DNA from: Gamarada debralockiae
Lineage: Eukaryota > Ascomycota > Leotiomycetes > Helotiales > Hyphodiscaceae
Length of the DNA: 27,566 bases
Direction: 5' to 3'
Assembly (NCBI GenBank): GCA_002803225.1
Contig: NXFV01000983.1
Location: forward strand, 1 to 27,566
A program made the position numbers and the translations under genes. Under the pieces are notes generated by a model. It was not told where the DNA came from and did not search any database. It saw nothing but the letters and a program-made list of their open reading frames with translations. Positions 22,658 through 27,566 of this stretch are shown here, one piece after another; positions within the stretch are counted from its first letter, which is position 1; each line of letters starts with the position of its first letter.

Positions 22658-22770
22658 GGTGGCAGCCTTCCCAAAGCACTACTCAACCATTCCACCTTTT
22701 CTGTAACTTTCGTAGTCATACTGTATTCTTCTCAATCCAGTCTAAACCGAAACCCTTCGTTCCAGACATC

Positions 22771-23966
22771 ATGCCTCATTCCACCATGGATCCCCAAAAT
22801 ACTACTGCTCAGCAGCCACCCAACTTCTCCCCGTCGCAGATGTCGGCAGTTCGCTATTGCGTCAGCACAACGGAGTTCGCAATCCTCAAGATCTTCATTG
22901 ACTACAAAGTCTTCGATGCTATCCCGGACAATGGCGACATAGAGATTTCCGAGCTGGCCGAAAAGATCGGGGCCCAGCAGAGTCTGATGGAGAGATTTTC
23001 CAACTTTCTCGTACTGACCGGAGTCCTCTCCTCTCCCGCTCACGGGCGCATTGCACACACGACTGTTTCGCGCGGCTATAGAGGCGACGATGTACCCGCT
23101 CTGACCGTAGTGCACATCTTCAACTACTTATTGCGCACAGTCGCGTTTTGGCCTGAATACTTCGAAAAGAACAGCCTCCGGGAGCCCAAGACTGCTAATG
23201 TCAACCCTCTCGGCCTGGCCACTGGTTATCCCGACCGAGATCTTTATGGCATTCTTGAGACGGAGCCGAAGAAAGCGGAGTTGTTCAATCTCATGCTCAG
23301 CCGTATTGCCACGTTGGTTTCCCTGAAAGGCATCTATGATTTTACCTGGGTGAAGAGCTTCATTTCGAATGACCAAGAACGGCCGCTCATCGTTGACGTC
23401 GGCGGCGGTAAGGGACAAGGATTGAAAGACATCTTCGCCAATAACCCATCCATTCCGCCCTCGAGATGCGTGATTGTTGATCGGCCGGATGTGATTGAGG
23501 AAAATAAGCGAGATATTGAGGAGGAGTTGCGCTCTGTACAGCTGGTTGAGGGGAACATGTTCGAAGGGCAGCCTGTCAAAGGTGTGTCAGATCTCCATTC
23601 ATTATTTCCGCAGTCTTCCCCGTAATCTTATAGAGTAGCGCTGAGACTAACATTTGGGCAGGAGCCCTCATCTACCACATCAGCCGTGTGATGAACGACT
23701 GGCCTGATGACAATGTCATCCAGATCCTGAAGCATTTGCGCGAGGCTTGTGCATCTGACTCGCGCATTTTGATTGTTGAAGAGCTGTTACTTCCTAATCC
23801 ATCACCAATGAACCTTGCGCAGGATGTTTTCTTCCTCAACTGGGGTGGCAAGCGACGCAATGGGCGCATGTTTGAGGAGCTTGCAACTCAAGCGGGGTTC
23901 CGCTTGAAGGGCACGTATACAAGCGAGGGATCTGATTGCGGTGTCATTGAACTGGTACCAATGTAA
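22771..23966 (+). CDS. O-methyltransferase-family protein with altered HDW motif
   Basis: Two exons, 22771-23581 and 23662-23966, across an 80-bp intron (GTGTGT...GCAG) give 371 residues, a full-length member of the plant/fungal type O-methyltransferase family. An N-terminal winged-helix dimerisation part (about 25-100) precedes the Rossmann domain. The SAM-binding motif VDVGGGKGQ is intact (GGG at 211-213), as are VEELLLPNP and GFRL in the C-terminal part. The family normally has a catalytic His in HDWPD; here the segment reads RVMNDWPDD, with Asn at 282. SAM may therefore still bind while methyl transfer is weak or absent. In 2-pyridone clusters such as leporin, a methyltransferase-like protein (LepI) works as a SAM-dependent dehydratase and pericyclase; in pyrichalasin biosynthesis, PyiA is a true methyltransferase acting on tyrosine. 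Either role is possible. Start ATG at 22771 has A at -3; a second in-frame ATG is at 22786. Confidence 0.85.
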
Positions 23967-24402
23967 GTTGAAATTCAACTGTGTCGGTAGCAAGGGAGGG
24001 ATATCATAGAAGAAAAAGCGTCCCGAAGAATAGCCTGGCGTTTACGGATGGTTTGGGTTACAATCTCGCTCGCCTAGCTAGTCAGCCGTACTACTCATGA
24101 GTTGGAATTTTATCAAAAGGTATCATGACTTGATCAATTTGAAAGCCTTCTACTGTGCAACCTGCTTTTGTCCAACGTTTGTTGCTTATTCGTTCTTTTC
24201 ATAACTTGTAGCTGAACTCGTGTTGATGCGGCCCGAAATCCGGCGCATAAGCTTACCTTTTACTGGTACGTGGGAAAAGTACACAGGAGCCGAAACTTCA
24301 AGTTGATCCCTGCGCAACTTACAGAAATGTTTTGAAATGCCATTTGTTATTATTCAAAGGCCGCCTGTCACTGGTAGATCCCCCTTAAATGCAAGCTGCA
24401 CA
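23967..24402. other. 3' flank of the methyltransferase-like gene
   Basis: Non-coding spacer between the methyltransferase-like gene and the copia remnant. No open frame with a domain and no RNA gene was recognised. Confidence 0.5.
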
Positions 24403-24774
24403 CTACCCACTTAGCCGCTGAGAGCAAGAGTTGTTATCCTCTTCCGGATGGTTTGAAGGGCTAAGCCGACTCGATTGGTAGACTAGATACAAGAATCTAA
24501 AGCTAAGGATAGAAGAAAATGAAAGAGAATCTAGAAGTACAGGTATATATAGACTATAGGAGGTCAGGGGAAAGCTAGCTTCTACAGTACTAGTTGTATA
24601 TTGAGAGCTTGAAGTTGTGAGGATATTATCAGGTCTTGGTTCGTCGCCTAGAACTAGGTCTAGTAGACCTCTAGCTTTAAGGAAGGACTGTACCTCCTCT
24701 GCCCAGATACAGTAGTTCACAGGGCCTGATAGGCGTAGTATTTTTAGTGCTTTTTCGTCGTATGATATATTGAC
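24403..24774 (-). pseudogene. Copia gag remnant
   Basis: The minus-strand frame contains LRLSGPVNYCIWAEEV followed by QSFLKARGLLDLVLGDEPRP. This has the pattern of the copia gag N-terminal domain (a ...G.NY..W...V..FL...GL... signature). An in-frame stretch with no ATG continues upstream (IIVNISYDEKALKI), so the original start seems lost. After about 35 recognisable residues the frame becomes a Ser/Leu-rich tract and ends. Non-functional. Confidence 0.6.
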
Positions 24775-24845
24775 GATTATAAGTTCGATAGGAGTGGATC
24801 TGATTGGTTGAGTGTAGAAGTAGTACTGCCGGGCTAATAACCTAT

Positions 24846-25075
24846 TGTTATAAGAACCCTGATACTGAGGTATATATAGCGCTAGCCTAATATAGGTTTC
24901 GAAAGCTTCAATTCAAAAATCTCTACTCCTTTATATGAAGTTCAATCCATCCTATATATCTATAGTCCCTGATTTCAGCTCCTTGGTCTGAGCTAACATA
25001 CTCGGTCTGACTCAAGCTAGCTACTCGGTCTATCTTAAACCCTAGATATCACTGTACATTCTAGACCTATGAACA
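24846..25075 (-). repeat. Copia-type LTR, copy 2
   Basis: About 230 bp bounded by TGTTA on the plus strand at 24846 and GAACA ending at 25075, with a TATATATAG stretch near the left end. It matches the LTR-like copy at 21712-21915 in the same orientation. The five bases on either side (CCTAT and ACTGC) do not match, so no target duplication is visible. Confidence 0.55.
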
Positions 25076-25347
25076 ACTGCGAAGTCAAATTTGATCTTCT
25101 GCTTTGGGTGGATGGCAAGACTCTACACTACGAAGTCAGATATCCCGCTGTCGATGCATTCCACAGTCCATTTGATGGCCAAGGAGAAGTGAAGGCGAAA
25201 GGCCAACTTTGCATCACTGCCGCCTTCCGGCCTGGTACAGCATAAGACTGCCTCAATGCTATCTTGAGTGCTCCTTTAACAAACCGCGCATCACAGTTTC
25301 TTGCTACTGGGTATTTGCAACATGAAGAAAGGCTTGAACCTCTGTTG
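25069..25347 (+). pseudogene. Possible broken open frame, family unknown
   Basis: An ATG at 25069 opens a 58-codon frame ending in TAA at 25243. The same frame then continues for 33 further codons to TAG at 25345-25347. The peptide looks protein-like (begins MNNCEVKFDLLLWVDGKTLH; after the stop DCLNAILSAPLTNRASQFL) rather than low complexity. The first codons overlap the LTR end, so the ATG itself may be fortuitous. I do not recognise the family; it could be a gene relic beside the retroelement or chance. Confidence 0.25.
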
Positions 25348-25990
25348 AAATAGGTTTGATGGCAAGAGAGCATTTGCGGGATCACGTGGCCACAACCTTC
25401 AGTCTGCGTCTGGGGCCATCGTCAAAGCAGCCATTGACCTGTAACTATGAGAATTGGCCAAGAAGTTAATCGTCAATCAAACATGAATAGAAATGGTCAA
25501 AGTCTATTGTCAGGTTTCCTTATCTGTCAGATGCTAATTCAATATTCTTTTGCCAAAGTCTTCCCTTATCGCCTAAGCAATTCTGAATTCTGCCAAGGTG
25601 AGAAAATAGGAACAACAGATGTATCAAGTCGCCCCCTGGATGCATACCAGGCCTTTGTTCCAAATCTGATCAACAATAGAACCACTGAGTCTGGGAAGCA
25701 GTTTCCTTCCCGGCCAAGCACATTGAAATCGGAGGTTAGAGATGGCACATTGCTACGGGAGGGATTAATTGATCGACTCCTCCGTACTTGAAAGTACTTT
25801 TGACGTTAAATACTTCAATTGAACAATGCGCTTTGTTTGATTTCACAACTCAATAGGAGCTCACGGAGGAACAAAGTTGTCTTTGTTCTGCAACAACTTG
25901 GAAGGGTGTGTCGACCATTGGCCCGATCGTACGAAGGACGAGTCATGCGAATACAGGGTTAGACGTGTTTTTAGCACCTTCAAGGGCAAC
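25348..25990. other. Spacer left of the Tc1-type element
   Basis: No supported gene. An ATG-started 114-codon frame lies at 25447-25791 (+). Its peptide has a short hydrophobic stretch (LLSGFLICQMLIQYSFA) but no domain I recognise, no introns and no clear promoter, so I leave it uncalled. Confidence 0.4.
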
Positions 25991-26014
25991 GGGCCTCTGT
26001 AGCTCCACTATTTA
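25991..26014 (+). repeat. Left terminal inverted repeat of the Tc1-type element
   Basis: GGGCCTCTGTAGCTCCAC followed by TATTTA. It pairs with the right repeat at 27447-27468, differing by two single-base insertions. Confidence 0.7.
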
Positions 26015-26236
26015 TTCTTTCAAAGCTCTCTGGCTCTACTATAAGGTTCTAAAAGTCAGGCTAGTGCGCTAATTGGTTAGTTTTACTTATTTCAAGATAG
26101 AACAAAGTCAAAAGCGTAGTTTTTCTTCTAACCTAGTGAACTCTACGCTTCTCTTGGCCCTTTAATTTTCCTTCCTTATACTCGTTCCCCCTTCTAATCG
26201 ACACAGTTCTTGTACATATCTTATAACTCTCTTAAT

Positions 26237-27150
26237 CTAAGCCTGAATCTTCTCTTGAGGTATCTCTTTCCAATACTTAATCCAGTCCCTCTTGAGCTGC
26301 ACAACTGACGTAGCACGTCCCTTCTTAGTAGTCTGTTTTATCTAGAACCAACAAGGCTCAATTGCATTCAAATCTGGTGAATTAGGGGCCAGCCAAGTAA
26401 CTTAGCAATATCAAAAGCCTTGTAAACCTCAGGTTAGTACTTTGATGCATGAAGAGCTGCGTTATCCTCTATGACATTAGTCTTAGGGCGATCTACCTTA
26501 CACTCTTGGGCAAAAGGAAGAGGCTTTGCCTTTAGAATGACTTGTTAATAGTAGTATTAGTCGATCCCGCTCTTTCTGTCTTTGCGTATATAGAGGCTAG
26601 TTGCTTCTGTATACTTGAATTTGGGGTTTGGACTTCCAAGGTTGCGCAAGGCCAATCTTCTTGCCCCATTGGTCACTTCCCAAAGTGCCTTGTGTTCATT
26701 ATAAGATGTAATATTCTGTTCTTCCAAATCAACCTTAGCAGCGGCCTTCTCTGCCTTCGTCTCTAGCTCCCAAATATAAAACGGGCCTTTCTTATCATAA
26801 AAAAAAGAGCTTCACTACATGAACTCCTGAAAGCCTTTCTGTTGACAGGTAATCACATACAGATGAAATACTTCACCCTTCTTCCTCCGCACTCTCTTCT
26901 TGCCTCGAATAGAGCTTAGTTGAACACTAGTCTCATTTGTCCAAATGATATCTTTCCGCTCTTTTATTGTCTAATCTCTATAAGTAATTAAATTGAGATA
27001 AGTCTTAAAGGATAAACACTCACTTATGGGCTATGCAAAAATCATACCCTCGTTTCTTGTCTTCTTTAGTAAGTCCTGGCTTGACAGTTCTCTTAAAGAA
27101 CTATAGCTATTCTTAGTAAGAACTCGCCAAACAGTCATCTCAGAGACAAG
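26237..27150 (-). pseudogene. Tc1/mariner-type DDE transposase, inactivated
   Basis: Minus-strand fragments in order are: a helix-turn-helix-like piece, VSEMTVWRVLTKNSY (about 27150-27100); VKPGLTKEDKKRGYDF in another frame; IIWTNETSVQLSSIRGKKR (about 26955-26895); VIEDNAALHASKY (about 26475-26435); and NSPDLNAIEP (about 26383-26354). This is the order of fungal Tc1-like transposases. The first catalytic Asp is Asn (codon AAT at 26935-26937), a G-to-A change. There is a one-base frameshift just before NSPDL, and stops after HASKY and PCWF. The last readable segment, KYWKEIPQEKIQA, ends at a TAG at 26237. Confidence 0.75.
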
Positions 27151-27446
27151 GTTAGGGTTAAAGTAAAGCCAGAACTGTAGCTAAAAAAAAAGAAAAAAAA
27201 AGGAGTATGTAAGGCGAAAAGAATAAGAGGTTTAAAGAGCATATAACTATGAATTACTCTCTCTTTCTCCACTGCATTCGGCTCCTCTACGTTGATAACA
27301 CACACTAAATCAATAAGCTGAATAAGCCTTGACAACACTATAGTTACAGGGGGCGGGCGCTAGAGCTGCAGGAAGAAGAGCCTATCAATCTAGGCTAAAT
27401 ACGCTAATTTTACAGGGGATAGATGCCAGTTTCAGCGCACTAACAC

Positions 27447-27468
27447 TAAATGTGGAGCTACAGGGCCC
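27447..27468 (-). repeat. Right terminal inverted repeat of the Tc1-type element
   Basis: The minus strand reads GGGCCCTGTAGCTCCAC then ATTTA, matching the left repeat at 25991-26014. The sequence to the right (27469-27566) is unassigned and ends in a run of nine C. Confidence 0.7.
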
Positions 27469-27566
27469 TTTAGCGAGCTATAGGCTCTAACCAATCGTAT
27501 TTAGAGTCCAATCAGCATTGACCAAATCGCGAGCTTATGGGGGTCCAGTTTACACTTCCCCCCCCC

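Larger units (their letters stand above)
21916..22770. other. Upstream region of the methyltransferase-like gene
   Basis: Spacer between the LTR-like repeat and the methyltransferase-like gene. The left half is repeat-like or featureless; the right half (from about 22500) holds the promoter, described separately. The overlapping frames at 22198-22470 and on the minus strand are arginine- or serine-rich shadows without domains. No gene is called. Confidence 0.45.
24403..25075 (-). mobile_element. Truncated Ty1/copia retrotransposon: 5' LTR plus gag remnant
   Basis: Read on the minus strand, the element starts with an LTR (25075 down to 24846, ends TGTTC and TAACA). A putative primer-binding stretch follows (TAGGTTATTAGCCCGG, from 24844 down), then a gag-like reading frame. 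No integrase or reverse transcriptase follows; to the left the sequence passes into unrelated DNA and the methyltransferase-like gene. The AT-rich composition and TA-rich substitutions fit RIP decay. Its left boundary is approximate. Confidence 0.65.
25991..27468 (-). mobile_element. Degenerate Tc1/mariner-superfamily DNA transposon
   Basis: The 1.48-kb element is bounded by imperfect inverted repeats: GGGCCTCTGTAGCTCCAC at the left (25991) and the complement of GGGCCCTGTAGCTCCAC at the right (ending 27468). A further subterminal match, TAGTGCGCT, lies on each side (about 26062 and 27430-27445). A broken transposase gene fills the minus strand. No clear TA target duplication is visible, and the exact outer ends are uncertain by a few bases. 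Stops, a frameshift and G-to-A type changes show it is dead. Confidence 0.75.

Noticed and set aside
27558..27566. Run of nine C at the window end
   Set aside because: Probably a homopolymer at a contig or window edge; too short to interpret as telomere or any other feature.
1..27566. CRISPR arrays, tRNA or rRNA genes
   Set aside because: No regularly spaced repeats with unique spacers and no tRNA- or rRNA-like sequence was recognised, and a fungal nuclear locus is not expected to carry CRISPR arrays.

Overview
The window is nuclear DNA from a filamentous ascomycete (Pezizomycotina). Its genes carry short introns of 47-115 bp with GT/AG ends, several with a CTAAC-like branch site. Start codons have A at -3. 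The proteins belong to fungus-specific families: a hybrid PKS-NRPS, a stand-alone enoyl reductase, a bANK-type regulator and a Reg1-like phosphatase subunit. The repeats are eroded and AT-shifted, as expected after repeat-induced point mutation (RIP). I could not fix the genus.

Layout. 850-2315 (+) encodes a 428-aa bZIP-basic-region plus ankyrin protein (bANK/ToxE type). 3027-4316 (-) encodes a 410-aa protein with an areA-GATA-like/DUF1752 block and two protein phosphatase 1 docking motifs, so probably a short Reg1-like subunit. 4317-6456 holds no gene I can support. 6457-7596 (-) is a 360-aa trans-acting enoyl reductase. It is divergently arranged, across a 1.7-kb intergenic region, from the main gene at 9317-21297 (+). 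That gene is a four-exon, 3943-aa KS-AT-DH-cMT-KR-ACP-C-A-T-R megasynthase with no ER domain of its own. 22771-23966 (+) is a 371-aa O-methyltransferase-family protein whose usual catalytic His is Asn. It lies between two LTR-like repeats, one of which is joined to a copia gag remnant. The right end (25991-27468) is a dead Tc1/mariner-type element with terminal inverted repeats and a degenerate minus-strand transposase.

How the genes work together. The PKS half should build a C-methylated, partly reduced polyketide, with enoyl reduction supplied in trans by the divergent reductase. The NRPS half should condense it with one amino acid, and the C-terminal reductase-like domain should release it as an aldehyde or by Dieckmann cyclisation to a tetramic acid. 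The methyltransferase-like protein may methylate the precursor or product. Because its HDW motif is altered, it may instead have a non-methylating role like the pericyclases of 2-pyridone clusters. The bANK protein is a candidate pathway regulator. No P450, transporter, hydrolase or Diels-Alderase is visible, so the locus is either minimal, dispersed, or continues outside the window.

The most interesting signals are the NDW methyltransferase-like protein inside a retroelement-flanked island, and the compact PKS-NRPS/enoyl-reductase core with a bANK regulator nearby.
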